The notes under the pieces were generated by a model. The model saw only the letters and a list, made by a program, of their open reading frames with translations, had not been told where the DNA came from and searched no databases. The position numbers and the translations under genes are program-made. 48,910 bases of DNA from an uncultured Phascolarctobacterium sp. (GTDB lineage: Bacteria > Bacillota > Negativicutes > Acidaminococcales > Acidaminococcaceae), in assembly GCA_900551745.1 (NCBI GenBank), contig URXA01000010.1:1-48910 (forward strand). Direction: 5' to 3'. This document shows, piece by piece, positions 1-9,374 of this stretch (its first letter is position 1; the number at the start of each line of letters is the position of its first letter).

Positions 1-2185
1 AGCTGAAATGGAACCGTCCGCCCTGATCACCATAACCATAATCAAGCTTTACCGGACCTAACGGTGAGTTGATCCTCAGACCAACACCATAGCTATACTT
101 CAGCTCGCCTAAATCAAAGGCTGTTTCACGATCTTTTTCCCATGCATAACCACTGTCAACAAATACAACTCCCTGTACCTTTTTCACGATCGGCATTCTG
201 TATTCAACAGTACCTTTCAGCATGCTGTTGCCCTTAAACTGATCGTCTTTATAACCGCGTAAAGTCTCACTGCCGCCCATTGTAAATCTCTGACTAAGCG
301 GCATATTGCCGCTGGCATAACCTGCTCCAATTTGTACAGCAATGACATTTTCAGCGCCCTGACGATAGTAATAACGATAATCAACGGAGTATTTTGTAAA
401 ATCAAAATCGCCGCCTAACCCAGCATATTCAATTGTATAAGAATTACGTTTACCTTCATGCGGGTCATAAATATTATCACGGGAATCATAAACTCTGGCT
501 ACACCAATACTGCGGGTCAAACCAAAATTTTTCTTTCTTCGATATTCTCCGTCTGGTCCGTCATATTTAGCATTATAATCACTGTCGCTATTCCAAGAAT
601 TTTCATAATATTGCGTGCTGTAACCATCAACAGCACCTTTGTAAATATCATCGCGATTCTTCAACGTCAGATAATTGCTTACATATTCATTATTAGTCTT
701 ACGGCTGAAAGTCAATTCCTGCCCGCGACGTTTTTTGTCATAACGAGCAATTTCGTCGGCATTACGGTCATAGTCTGCATATTCATTAGTAACGTCGTAC
801 AAAGTAATTGTCGCGCTCGTTTCTTTACTGTCGATCCAAGGTCTTGTATAAGAGAACTCATAGTTCTTATTATCCGCACCGCCGAACTCCCAACGAATAT
901 TAACTTTATCACCAGTACCGCGGAAATTTTTATCACCGACTGATACCATACCGATAAAACCGTCCGCATCACTGTAGCCGGCACCGATACCAAAAGTACC
1001 AGTATTCATTTCTACAACAGAAATCTCAATCTCCACAGCATTAGGCTGCTGGCCGGGGTTCAATTTGATATTAACATCTTCAAAATAGCCTAGATTATAA
1101 ATACGCTGCATACTGCGGCGGGCATCTTTCGCATTAAAAGGTTCGCCTTTTTTCAGTTTCATTTCACGGATAATAACATAATCTTTAGTTTTAATATTAC
1201 CCTTAATTTTAAAGTCTTCAACAATTCCTTCATTCACGACCAGCAGCAGGGTTCCGTCAGGCTGCATTCTGATATCCGCAACACGTGCCAGAATATAGCC
1301 GTCCTGATTATATTCTGCTTCTAAACGTTGTACTTTGGCATTCACATCTCTAATATTGATCAACTGGTTTTTGGGAAGCTCCAATAACTTTTCAATTTTT
1401 TCTGTAGAAATCTTTGTATTTCCTTCTACTGCCAGCTGCTGATAAATAGGATTTTCCATGACATGATAGGTAACCTGCACACCTTCCGGCACCTGCTTGA
1501 ATTCCGGCTGCAGGTCATAGAACCATCCCATATTATAAATAGCGTATAAATCCTTACCTAAACCTTCAGATGTCAAAGTCATGCCGGGTTTAGTTTTTAA
1601 AACATTAATGATCTCTTCAGTTGAAGTCACATTATTACCGCTGACCATAATTTTAGTTACCAGCTGACCAAAATACGGCGCCGCAGACTTTTCTATTTCT
1701 GCTGGAGGACGCATTGGCGGTTCTTCTTCACGGACAGCTGTAGTATTTGTCTGCGGAGCATTGGCAACAGCTTCCTGAGCAGACTTCGCCGCATCTTCTC
1801 TAGCAGCCTCTTTTTCAGCTTCCTGTCTGCTTACAGGACGTTTAATCTCTTCCTGCTGTTCAGTATCGCCAACTTCAGCCTGCTGTTCTTCAGTAGTACC
1901 TTTATAGCGAGGATCGGAAATATCTTCAGATGGCTTATTATGCATATAATAAACTGTCTTTTTACCCTTTTTACTCAGTCCGCCTTTATCTTTTCCTTTG
2001 CCTTTTTGTGCTTTCTGTGCCTTTTCAAGAGCTGCTTTAGTAACAATCTGCTCTTTCCCACCGATATTCATAGTTTGGTTTTCAACTACATCGGCCGCAC
2101 TGTTTTCCTGCGCCCACACAGGAGTCGTCAGCAAAAGCGCTGCCAGGCTCAAAGATAAGGGCCGCAACATATTTTTTCTTCTCAT
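1..2185 (-). CDS. bamA: BamA/Omp85-family outer membrane assembly protein (C-terminus cut by window edge)
   Basis: Predicted to fold and insert beta-barrel proteins into the outer membrane. About 728 residues are visible and the frame runs off the left edge. A signal peptide (about residues 1-25, ending TTPVWA) is followed by a roughly 145-residue Lys/Glu/Gln-rich linker. Three POTRA repeats follow (about 172-250, 250-324 and 325-398), then the barrel from about 400 with the lid-lock motif GGSETLRGY. Proteobacterial BamA normally has five POTRAs; three plus a charged linker fits a diderm Firmicute. The ATG at 2185 is preferred over the internal ATG at 2170 because AGGGAGG lies 8 bases upstream. 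The gene lies 18 bp downstream of a single-span membrane protein and ends the sigma factor/tamB gene run. The family is secure; the count of POTRAs is by eye. Confidence 0.93.
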   Translation of the reverse strand, partial: MRRKNMLRPLSLSLAALLLTTPVWAQENSAADVVENQTMNIGGKEQIVTKAALEKAQKAQKGKGKDKGGLSKKGKKTVYYMHNKPSEDISDPRYKGTTEEQQAEVGDTEQQEEIKRPVSRQEAEKEAAREDAAKSAQEAVANAPQTNTTAVREEEPPMRPPAEIEKSAAPYFGQLVTKIMVSGNNVTSTEEIINVLKTKPGMTLTSEGLGKDLYAIYNMGWFYDLQPEFKQVPEGVQVTYHVMENPIYQQLAVEGNTKISTEKIEKLLELPKNQLINIRDVNAKVQRLEAEYNQDGYILARVADIRMQPDGTLLLVVNEGIVEDFKIKGNIKTKDYVIIREMKLKKGEPFNAKDARRSMQRIYNLGYFEDVNIKLNPGQQPNAVEIEISVVEMNTGTFGIGAGYSDADGFIGMVSVGDKNFRGTGDKVNIRWEFGGADNKNYEFSYTRPWIDSKETSATITLYDVTNEYADYDRNADEIARYDKKRRGQELTFSRKTNNEYVSNYLTLKNRDDIYKGAVDGYSTQYYENSWNSDSDYNAKYDGPDGEYRRKKNFGLTRSIGVARVYDSRDNIYDPHEGKRNSYTIEYAGLGGDFDFTKYSVDYRYYYRQGAENVIAVQIGAGYASGNMPLSQRFTMGGSETLRGYKDDQFKGNSMLKGTVEYRMPIVKKVQGVVFVDSGYAWEKDRETAFDLGELKYSYGVGLRINSPLGPVKLDYGYGDQGGRFHFS

Positions 2186-2203
2186 CCAAAAATCCTCCCT
2201 AAA

Positions 2204-2716
2204 CTAGTTAGCATCCCGTAAAGTTCTACGCGCTTCACGCACAAGCTGCCGCATATCTGCAGTAGGCAGCTCCACACTACGCTGCTGTTCTTTTACTTGC
2301 TCTTTCGGATACTCTGACGGTATCACTACCGCTTGCTGTTCTTGTTTTGGTTTATCTGTAAAAGTCGGCACCATTTTATTTGGGACCGCCTCTGTTTGAG
2401 GCAAATTTTTCTGCAGCTCAGTTGAAGCCATTACTGCAGCAGGATTTTGCAGCTTCACCGCAGTATCTTCCACTGTTCCAGCATACAACCAGCCACCATA
2501 GCCAGCTAATACTACAATAGCAGCAGCAAGCAAGGCTAAACGCTGTCTGGTCCAGACAGAAATCCAGCCGCGTTTTTCCCGCAAATGCTTAATTTCTGCT
2601 TCAGCCAGCATCAAATCTAATTCACCGCGCATCCCGTTGTTTTCACGGAAACTCTTTTCAGCATTTTCTAAACTGCTTTTAACATTGCGAATATGTTCAC
2701 AAATAGACTTCGCCAC
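2204..2716 (-). CDS. Single-span membrane protein of unknown function, possible anti-sigma partner
   Basis: I do not recognise a family. From the GTG at 2716 it is 170 residues. Residues 1-58 are charged, helix-prone and probably cytoplasmic. One transmembrane segment follows (about 60-78, LALLAAAIVVLAGYGGWLYA). The remaining ~90 residues are rich in Gln, Pro, Glu and Lys and probably lie in the periplasm. The GTG start is chosen because GGGGG lies about 7 bases upstream; an in-frame ATG at 2770 has no such site and would add 18 unusual residues. It sits directly downstream of a sigma factor gene. That position and topology are typical of membrane anti-sigma factors, but no anti-sigma motif (ZAS zinc site) is visible, so the role is inference. 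It could equally be an envelope-assembly accessory protein. Confidence 0.8.
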   Translation of the reverse strand: MAKSICEHIRNVKSSLENAEKSFRENNGMRGELDLMLAEAEIKHLREKRGWISVWTRQRLALLAAAIVVLAGYGGWLYAGTVEDTAVKLQNPAAVMASTELQKNLPQTEAVPNKMVPTFTDKPKQEQQAVVIPSEYPKEQVKEQQRSVELPTADMRQLVREARRTLRDAN

Positions 2717-2877
2717 CGCAAAAACCCCCTTCCGCGATTTAAAAATAATAAAAGATATATATATAATCACTAATATAAAAAAATTTTCACATAGCGAATT
2801 TTCTTAATATATGCCATATATAACGATTAAAGCTTATATAAGCAGTTCTTGTTCTAAATAACGCCTGTTTTCTTTTA

Positions 2878-3513
2878 TTAGCTTTTATTTAATTCGCTCA
2901 TCAATCGTGAAAGCATCCCTCTAACTCTGCGTACCCCTTGTTTCTGCAGCCGATAAATATGTCCCAGGCTCACATCGATGGATGCCGCTAGATCGCCGGC
3001 ACTTTTATCTTCCAGATAAATTCCGGTCAGCACCTGCTGTTCTTTTTGCGGCAGTCGTTCCAGCGCCTGCGTTATCTTATCATTTAAGAAATGCCGCTCT
3101 GCCAGCTCAAATGGAGTAGCTTCATTTGATACTAAACATTCAGACCAGGCAAGACCCGCTGAATTTACTCCATCCAAAGACAGCATCTGTGTGCCATATT
3201 CAGCCTGCAGGAAATCAAGCATTCTTCCTCGAATACGGTGGGAAGCAAAAATGCTGAAAGCAACACCGCGTTTATAATCAAATTTTTCAGCTGCTTCCAA
3301 TAAACCCACCGTACCTTCCTGAATTAATTCCAGGGTCTGTGCTTCAGTCAATCGGAATGCCATTGCTATTTTAAAAACCAATGGCTGATAAGCAGTAATT
3401 ATTTTCCCGTAAGCACTTTGATCGCCATCAGCGCAGGCACGCCATAAATCAAGTTCTTCTTCCCGTTCCAGCAAATTGATTTTTTGCAACTCCGCTAAAT
3501 ATTGCTGCAGCAT
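2878..3513 (-). CDS. Sigma-70 family RNA polymerase sigma factor
   Basis: A 211-residue alternative sigma factor. The N-terminus resembles sigma region 1.2/2.1 (EEELDLWRACADGDQSAYGK). Region 2 is clear around residues 60-105, with LIQEGTVGLLEAAEKFDYKR then FSIFASHRIRGRMLDFL. Region 4 occupies about 150-205 (ALERLPQKEQQVL, then a helix-turn-helix with SLGHIYRLQKQGVRRVRG). Length and layout suit a group 3 factor (FliA/SigF/SigB-like) rather than an ECF factor. The ATG at 3513 is preferred over that at 3531 because AAGGAGGG sits 6-7 bases before it and overlaps the upstream alternative. It lies between tamB (about 20 bp upstream) and a membrane protein that could regulate it. Regulon unknown; envelope homeostasis is a contextual guess. 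Confidence 0.88.
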   Translation of the reverse strand: MLQQYLAELQKINLLEREEELDLWRACADGDQSAYGKIITAYQPLVFKIAMAFRLTEAQTLELIQEGTVGLLEAAEKFDYKRGVAFSIFASHRIRGRMLDFLQAEYGTQMLSLDGVNSAGLAWSECLVSNEATPFELAERHFLNDKITQALERLPQKEQQVLTGIYLEDKSAGDLAASIDVSLGHIYRLQKQGVRRVRGMLSRLMSELNKS

Positions 3514-3531
3514 CTGCTTCCCTCCTTTCAT

Positions 3532-6500
3532 TTAAAAGGTTAACCGATATTCCAGTCCATACCAATTCTCATTATTTTCATTCAAAGAATAATTTATATT
3601 CAAATGTTTACTGATCTCATATTGACCAAATACGCTGTGGTGCTCATTATCCATACTGGTAGTATAACCAACCATAAAGTTATCCGTCAAATATTTACTG
3701 AATAAAACATTATATTGATTACGTTCATCAGGTGTAAACTCACGATTACGACGTGTATCCATTTCGATACCAGACCGCAATTTTCCAGAATAAACCCTGA
3801 ATTCATCAAGACCAAGCGCCTCTTTAAAAATTTGTTCCACGTCACCAAATACCGCCATCTCTAAACCGGCAGTCATTAAATTCTGTAAATCGTCACTGTC
3901 GACACCTTCACTGCTGGTAGCTTCACGCTGCAGGGTCAGCATCCGCACGATCTGATCTTTGGTCAGCGGCGGTGAGGAATTAAGCTGCAAGTCCATTTCT
4001 TCAAGCGGACCTGCAATGTGCATCCCGATATCATAACGCTGGAACTTAGCCGTAGCCTCAAGATTCACCGTAGGCAGAACGCTTCCTGGTATAGGCCAGG
4101 CAGCAGAAGCAGCACGAACTTTGAATTGTGTGCGTAAATAACTGATTGACCCTCTATCAGCGCTTATTACACCACTTATATTAGTATACAATGTACTGCC
4201 CTGGATATGCAATCCTCCTGCAAGCCATAAATCATATAAATATTTATTGTACAAATGGATTTTCGGTCCCAGCGTTATCTGCACATCAAGACCAATATTA
4301 CTTTCACCTTCGCCAAACTCCGGTATTGTCGGCATATTGACGAGCACATCATCAAAACGCACTTCACCTTTGAGCAGAGGGCGATAACTAAAGCGCGGAC
4401 CTTTTCCAGGAGGAAGCGGTGCGCTTCCGGTTTCCGGCCTTACAATGAATCGCTGCGGTGTTACTGTCAGATTGCCATTAATACGTCCTGTAAAAATATC
4501 AGAAGCTATTTCTGCGTTATCAGCGACTAAGTCAAGCTGATAAGCATCACGTTCATTAGAGCGCAGCGCATAAGTACCGCTGCCTTTAAACGAGCCTTTG
4601 CCAAGCTTAGCTGAAATATCTTTAAGCGCAACTTTATTCCCTTCAAACTCTATATCTGTATGAATATTTTCAATAACAGTCTGTACATGTTTAAATTTTA
4701 AAGATCCATCAGGAATTTTTACAGCACCGTAAACCAAAGGTTCCTCAAGCGTACCTGCCAGTTTAACCTGCCCCTGTGTTTCCCCTACGCCCCATTCTAC
4801 CATTGGCGAAATAACCTGCAAAATACCCAGGCGTGCATTGTCCAGATTAAGCTGCACATTCATCTGTGCATTAGGGTCACGCCGCTGTTCTTTTGATCTG
4901 AATAAATCCAGCGGTACATCACCATAGGCACTGGCCTTATAAATATCTTTATTTAACATTGCCTGCTCTATTTTTAGATTATCATTAGCCAGTGAAAGCA
5001 TCGCTGTAAAGTCGTCGAAACCGATGCCTGCCACACTGCCGTTTCTCACTTCCACAGAACCGTTTCCTCCAGGATCCTTCAAGGTTCCATGCAGCTGTAC
5101 AAACATATTTAAAGCACCAGTAACTTCAACAGGGTCTGACATAAACGCTGTTACCAAAGCCGGATTAGCATCTACTGCACCGGCTTCAAGTTCTAGCTTA
5201 CCATCAGCCAGATCGACCTTACCGCCGACAGCGACTATCCCTTTATCTGTAACATCCTTGGTCTCCATCAGTTTTACATCATCAAAATACCAGACTTTAT
5301 CCTGCAAATGGCCTTTAAACTTCATTTCTTCATATTTAAGATCATTAATAGCAATATCATCTACCCAGACATCAACAAAAATACCTGATCCAGGACCATG
5401 TGGATTAATTGCGATCTCGCCCTGAGCCAAACCATCTACATTATAATCAGCTTTAGCCATTTTGAGTATGGATCTGACATTACCATACATAGCCACTATA
5501 TTTCCCTGCAGCAATTTTTGCTCATGGTCGTAATCAAGCTCTGCAGAAAGAACCCCTTCAGGCGCCTGTTTAAACGATCCCAGCAAATGATTCTTTATCC
5601 CGCCGTCACTATCCAATTTGCATTGAATATCCGTCAATTCTTCGCCGTTAATCATAATAGACTTACTGCTGACATCACCATGGAAAAATGGTTTCGACAA
5701 AGTACCAGTCAAGGTACCCTCTGCATTTGCATAGCCGTCTAAATCAACAGTATCGTCATTAATAGGTAAAGCACTGAGATCAATGTCTCTTATATCAACT
5801 TTAAAATCAAGATTTTGTTCTGCATCCATTCGGCCATTAAGCTTGGCCTCCGTTGATAATGCCACAATATCACAATCACTGATTACTAAATTATTGGCCT
5901 GATAACTATAGTCGGTTTCAATCTTATCTATAAGATAACCTTCAGCACTACCGTCGGTCAGTAAAAACTTACCGCTGATATCCGGCATCGTTAAAGTCCC
6001 TTTTACAACCATTAGATTATTAACATTGCCAGTAAGTTTCACTTCCGGTGCTACAACCTTGACGAAAGGTTCGGCTCTTACTCCTGTTGTCTCAACATCC
6101 AAATCAAAAACAGTCTCTGCGCCCTGCAGATCGATACTGCCGTTTAAAATACTTTCACCTTGGGCCATTGTCACCTTGTAATTTTTCAATACAACAATGT
6201 TATCCTGCATACTCAATCCACCATGAGCTTCTTCAATTTCAAGCCCGGCTATATTGACCTGCTTCAATTGGGTAACACCTGTAAAATCAACAGCATCCGC
6301 AGTACCTGAAACATCAAACTGCGCCGCAGCCAAACCGCTGCCCTGCTGGCCCATAAATTCAAGAACAGGCGCAATTGGGAAATCTGTTGCTGAACCATGC
6401 AGTTTAAATTCACCTGCATTGGAAATTGTTCCTTGAGCTAACAATGCTCCTGTTTCTGTAAACGCCGAAAAATTATTAACTTTGACACCATTTTGATCAG

Positions 6501-7797
6501 CATCAATGTCAAAATCAACTTTATGCAGCAGCAAATCACGCCAACCTAGACGCACCGTATCCGCCGCCAGATTGACTTCAAACACATCATCTTTAATTAT
6601 ACCTTTCATAGCCAAGCTGCCGTCTATAGTAAAAATATCATCAGGCCTGTCATTCAACGGCGCAGTTTTGACATTCTCTGCATCAAGTGCTGCCACTAAA
6701 TTTCCGCTGCCAAGGTCATATTCTGCCAGAAAAGCAACTCTGCCTCCGCCAAATTCAGCACGTGCAGTATTTATCTGCGCCTTGTTGTCGATGATTCTAA
6801 AAGGTACCGAAAGTTTACGAACTTCTTCATTTTTTATTTTCAGTAAGCCGGCAGTCAGTAACCCGCGCCCCTGAATGTTATCCTCGTCTTTAAAATCAAC
6901 ATCTCCGATAAGCTGGGCCGTCTGACCATCTACAGTTAGTAAAAGTTTTTCTGCCTTAACGGCTTTGTCATTAAAAGCAACCTTTCCGTCAACACCAACA
7001 GGAAGTTCCTCATCTCCGTAAACTGCAACGCCTGTCAGCTTTTCCAAAACAACGGCGCCCGACATAGCAATAGCTTCACCACTATTAGTCCACAAAAGAT
7101 TAACATCTGCAACAGCACCCTGGAATTTTTTGACTTTTCCAAACGCTTCGGCAAAAGGGGCAAAAGCATCTAAAGTAAAATGGTCGCTCTTTACTGTTAA
7201 ACTACCTACCGCCTTCATATCAATCAGACCCTTGAGTTCTAACGCTTCTTCATCATGTAACAGTTTCGCATCAACAGCAAATTTCGGATTACCGCCACCG
7301 TCAACAGAACCATTCAAACCAAAATTCCATTCCCCATATGGAGTTTTGGTTACAATATGTCCATTTGCAATATCTAAGATTCCATAGAATGGAGTCTCAT
7401 CAGAATCTGACGGTTTCAAAAAATCCTGCACGTTCCATTGTTCTGTCTTATCCAGTGTTAAATAAATAGTCGGCCTTTCTAAAGAAACCCTGTCTAAAGC
7501 TTTATTTGTGTTAAAAAGAGCATGCCAAGGCGAGATATGCAGCTTAACATTTGGCAAGGCAGCAATCAGCTGCTGCTTTTTATCCTTCACCTGCACATCA
7601 AATACAGACAGTTCTAAAGCCCCATTCCATTCCACACGGGCAATATCAATAGAACCGGTAATATAATCCTTAGCTAAATTCGACACCAAAGGCGGAATCT
7701 GAGCCAAATAGCCCGGCACAATAAATTTTATGATACTGTAATATACTATGCCGACTATTGCCGCAATTCCCAGCAACCAACGAAATAGTTTATTCAT
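3532..7797 (-). CDS. tamB: TamB/YtfN-family translocation and lipid-transfer protein
   Basis: Predicted AsmA-like/TamB protein of 1421 residues, spanning the periplasm from an inner-membrane anchor to the outer membrane. Family members serve autotransporter assembly and phospholipid transport. The single N-terminal transmembrane helix (about 7-27, WLLGIAAIVGIVYYSIIKFI) precedes a very long series of repetitive beta-strand segments. The C-terminal ~350 residues match the TamB (DUF490) domain, including RMLTLQREATSSEGVDSDDL. The last strand ends LEYRLTF, with a terminal Phe as in outer-membrane-docking proteins. The ATG at 7797 has GGAGG 6 bases upstream. It lies downstream of the tolC terminator, so it probably has its own promoter, and upstream of the sigma factor and bamA. 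In many bacteria tamB pairs with the Omp85 protein TamA; here the nearby Omp85 gene is bamA-like. Confidence 0.95.
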   Translation of the reverse strand: MNKLFRWLLGIAAIVGIVYYSIIKFIVPGYLAQIPPLVSNLAKDYITGSIDIARVEWNGALELSVFDVQVKDKKQQLIAALPNVKLHISPWHALFNTNKALDRVSLERPTIYLTLDKTEQWNVQDFLKPSDSDETPFYGILDIANGHIVTKTPYGEWNFGLNGSVDGGGNPKFAVDAKLLHDEEALELKGLIDMKAVGSLTVKSDHFTLDAFAPFAEAFGKVKKFQGAVADVNLLWTNSGEAIAMSGAVVLEKLTGVAVYGDEELPVGVDGKVAFNDKAVKAEKLLLTVDGQTAQLIGDVDFKDEDNIQGRGLLTAGLLKIKNEEVRKLSVPFRIIDNKAQINTARAEFGGGRVAFLAEYDLGSGNLVAALDAENVKTAPLNDRPDDIFTIDGSLAMKGIIKDDVFEVNLAADTVRLGWRDLLLHKVDFDIDADQNGVKVNNFSAFTETGALLAQGTISNAGEFKLHGSATDFPIAPVLEFMGQQGSGLAAAQFDVSGTADAVDFTGVTQLKQVNIAGLEIEEAHGGLSMQDNIVVLKNYKVTMAQGESILNGSIDLQGAETVFDLDVETTGVRAEPFVKVVAPEVKLTGNVNNLMVVKGTLTMPDISGKFLLTDGSAEGYLIDKIETDYSYQANNLVISDCDIVALSTEAKLNGRMDAEQNLDFKVDIRDIDLSALPINDDTVDLDGYANAEGTLTGTLSKPFFHGDVSSKSIMINGEELTDIQCKLDSDGGIKNHLLGSFKQAPEGVLSAELDYDHEQKLLQGNIVAMYGNVRSILKMAKADYNVDGLAQGEIAINPHGPGSGIFVDVWVDDIAINDLKYEEMKFKGHLQDKVWYFDDVKLMETKDVTDKGIVAVGGKVDLADGKLELEAGAVDANPALVTAFMSDPVEVTGALNMFVQLHGTLKDPGGNGSVEVRNGSVAGIGFDDFTAMLSLANDNLKIEQAMLNKDIYKASAYGDVPLDLFRSKEQRRDPNAQMNVQLNLDNARLGILQVISPMVEWGVGETQGQVKLAGTLEEPLVYGAVKIPDGSLKFKHVQTVIENIHTDIEFEGNKVALKDISAKLGKGSFKGSGTYALRSNERDAYQLDLVADNAEIASDIFTGRINGNLTVTPQRFIVRPETGSAPLPPGKGPRFSYRPLLKGEVRFDDVLVNMPTIPEFGEGESNIGLDVQITLGPKIHLYNKYLYDLWLAGGLHIQGSTLYTNISGVISADRGSISYLRTQFKVRAASAAWPIPGSVLPTVNLEATAKFQRYDIGMHIAGPLEEMDLQLNSSPPLTKDQIVRMLTLQREATSSEGVDSDDLQNLMTAGLEMAVFGDVEQIFKEALGLDEFRVYSGKLRSGIEMDTRRNREFTPDERNQYNVLFSKYLTDNFMVGYTTSMDNEHHSVFGQYEISKHLNINYSLNENNENWYGLEYRLTF

Positions 7798-7881
7798 GTT
7801 CTGCCTCCGCAGTAAAAGTCATAATACAACTTATTTTACTTCGACAAAAAACAAAAACCTCCTTCATTTTAATTGTAAAAT

Positions 7882-7910
7882 AAAAAATCCCGCCTAAGCG
7901 GGATTTTTTT
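7882..7910 (-). terminator. Rho-independent terminator after tolC
   Basis: A 12-bp perfect stem, AAAAAATCCCGC / GCGGGATTTTTT, with a CTAA loop lies 5 bases beyond the tolC stop codon. T-runs flank it in both orientations. It separates the tolC transcript from tamB. Confidence 0.9.
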
Positions 7911-7914
7911 ATAA

Positions 7915-9291
7915 TTATTCTTCTGCAGTCTCTGCAGACATCGTCGGCAGATTTGTTGTGTTCGCAGCCGCAGTAACAGCTACAGGCACACCCATCGAAG
8001 TTTCCAATGCAATTTTCGAAGTATTGTAATCATACAAAGCATTGACAAAATTCGTTTTTGCCTCGGTCAGTGCAACCTGCGCGTCAATAACGTCCAGGTT
8101 AGTACCTACACCGGCCATATAACGAACCTGCGCAATATGGAAATCTTCTTCAGCCTTAGCGACCGCTACCTGTGTAGTAGAGATACGTTTTTCAGCTTCA
8201 CGCAACCCCAGATAATTACTGCGCACTTCCAGCTCCACAGAATTTACTGTATCACGATAAGTTTCTTCAGCCTGCAGCAGCTTTTCTTCCGCCGCATGTA
8301 CTTTAGACAAAGTAACACCGGAGTCAAAAATATTCATGGATGCGCTTATGCCAACACTCCAGTTTTCTTTATCATCGCCGGGCCAGTTGCTGCCGCTGCC
8401 GCCCCAGGCTTCACCAGCAGAAGCATTGACTTTTGGTAAAAAGCCGCTTTTAGCCACTTTGACAGCTCCTTTAGCCGCATCAATTGCTAAACGGCTTTGC
8501 TCCAGCTCCGCACGATTCATTGAAGCATAATCAAGGCAATACTGCATATCATTTTCGTAAGGAGTATACTGCAGGCTGTCCTTAAGTTTTAAGGTCGTAT
8601 CCAAGGAAGTTCCAATAATCTTGTTCAATGATGCTTCAGCTACGTCGTAATTATTGGTCGCCTGGATCAGCTGCTGCTGCGCATTGGCCAAAGAAACCTC
8701 ACTGCGCAGTACATCCACCTTGGCTACCACGCCCACATCATATTGCGCCTGTACATTTTTCAGATGCTCTTCCAACTGGTTAACAGAGTCCTGATACAAA
8801 TTTTCCATATTGCCGGCCTGCAATAATCCGAAATAGCCATCCGTAGCCGTCTTTTTCATTTCGATGTAAGCCTTGGTTTCACCCAAAACATAGCTTTTGT
8901 AATTAGCCTTAGCCTGATCTATCGTCCCCGATAATTGCCCACCGGTATAAATGGGAATTGAAGCGGTAATAGCATTGCTATGAGTATTCCCCAGGTCCTT
9001 ACTATATACATTTGTAAAAGAGTTCCTTTGTGCTTCCGCATAACCGCCGCGCCCAGATCTATGTTCCGCATCAATACTGATACCACGTCCGGCACGTGCT
9101 GCATTAAGTTCTGCTCTGGAACCTTTCTTTTCAGATACAGCGATCTTAATCGCCGGATTCGTTGTCAAAGCTCTTTGTACAGCATCGTCTAAATCAAGCT
9201 CTAAGGTTTCTGCAAAAACAGACTGACTGCATAATAAACTTACTGCAGCTGTAAGCACCAGCACCTTTCGGCTCTTTTTATAATTGAACAT
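7915..9291 (-). CDS. tolC: TolC-family outer membrane channel
   Basis: Predicted outer-membrane efflux/secretion duct of 458 residues. A signal peptide (about 1-27, ending SQSVFAE) precedes two tandem OEP repeats of alpha-helical hairpins. The first runs about 30-230 (VQRALTTNPAIKIA, VDVLRSEVSLANAQQQL). The second runs about 235-430 (LDYASMNRAELEQSRLAIDA, TNLDVIDAQVALTEAKTNFV). The ATG at 9291 is preferred because GGAGGT lies 9 bases upstream; an in-frame upstream start at 9312 would fall inside the operator palindrome. It has its own promoter just after the mlaD stop codon. No adaptor or RND pump gene is adjacent. The nearest candidate partners are MlaEFD and the small barrel-sandwich protein at 14.0 kb. 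Confidence 0.94.
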   Translation of the reverse strand: MFNYKKSRKVLVLTAAVSLLCSQSVFAETLELDLDDAVQRALTTNPAIKIAVSEKKGSRAELNAARAGRGISIDAEHRSGRGGYAEAQRNSFTNVYSKDLGNTHSNAITASIPIYTGGQLSGTIDQAKANYKSYVLGETKAYIEMKKTATDGYFGLLQAGNMENLYQDSVNQLEEHLKNVQAQYDVGVVAKVDVLRSEVSLANAQQQLIQATNNYDVAEASLNKIIGTSLDTTLKLKDSLQYTPYENDMQYCLDYASMNRAELEQSRLAIDAAKGAVKVAKSGFLPKVNASAGEAWGGSGSNWPGDDKENWSVGISASMNIFDSGVTLSKVHAAEEKLLQAEETYRDTVNSVELEVRSNYLGLREAEKRISTTQVAVAKAEEDFHIAQVRYMAGVGTNLDVIDAQVALTEAKTNFVNALYDYNTSKIALETSMGVPVAVTAAANTTNLPTMSAETAEE

Positions 9292-9311
9292 TATTTTCGT
9301 ACCTCCAATCA

Positions 9312-9329
9312 ACTGACTGGCTAGTCAGT
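9312..9329 (-). promoter_or_regulatory. TetR-like operator palindrome at the tolC start site
   Basis: ACTGACTGGCTAGTCAGT is an 18-bp palindrome with one mismatched pair. It begins about 8 bases after the tolC -10 element, so it covers the expected transcription start and leader. TGACT..AGTCA palindromes are common TetR/AcrR-family operators. No TetR gene lies in the window, so the repressor would act in trans. Confidence 0.65.
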
Positions 9330-9337
9330 ATAAGAAA

Positions 9338-9366
9338 ATTATATTTTTTTATAACCCAAAAGTCAA
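9338..9366 (-). promoter_or_regulatory. Sigma-A-type promoter of tolC
   Basis: On the minus strand TTGACT (9361-9366) and a perfect TATAAT (9338-9343) are separated by exactly 17 bases. The promoter lies between the mlaD stop codon and tolC, so tolC can be transcribed independently of mlaEFD. Confidence 0.8.
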
Positions 9367-9374
9367 ACATTTTT

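Noticed and set aside
458..943. Plus-strand open frame of 161 codons
   Set aside because: It is antisense to the bamA coding region and its peptide is low-complexity Ile/Val-rich; the opposite frame encodes clear BamA motifs.
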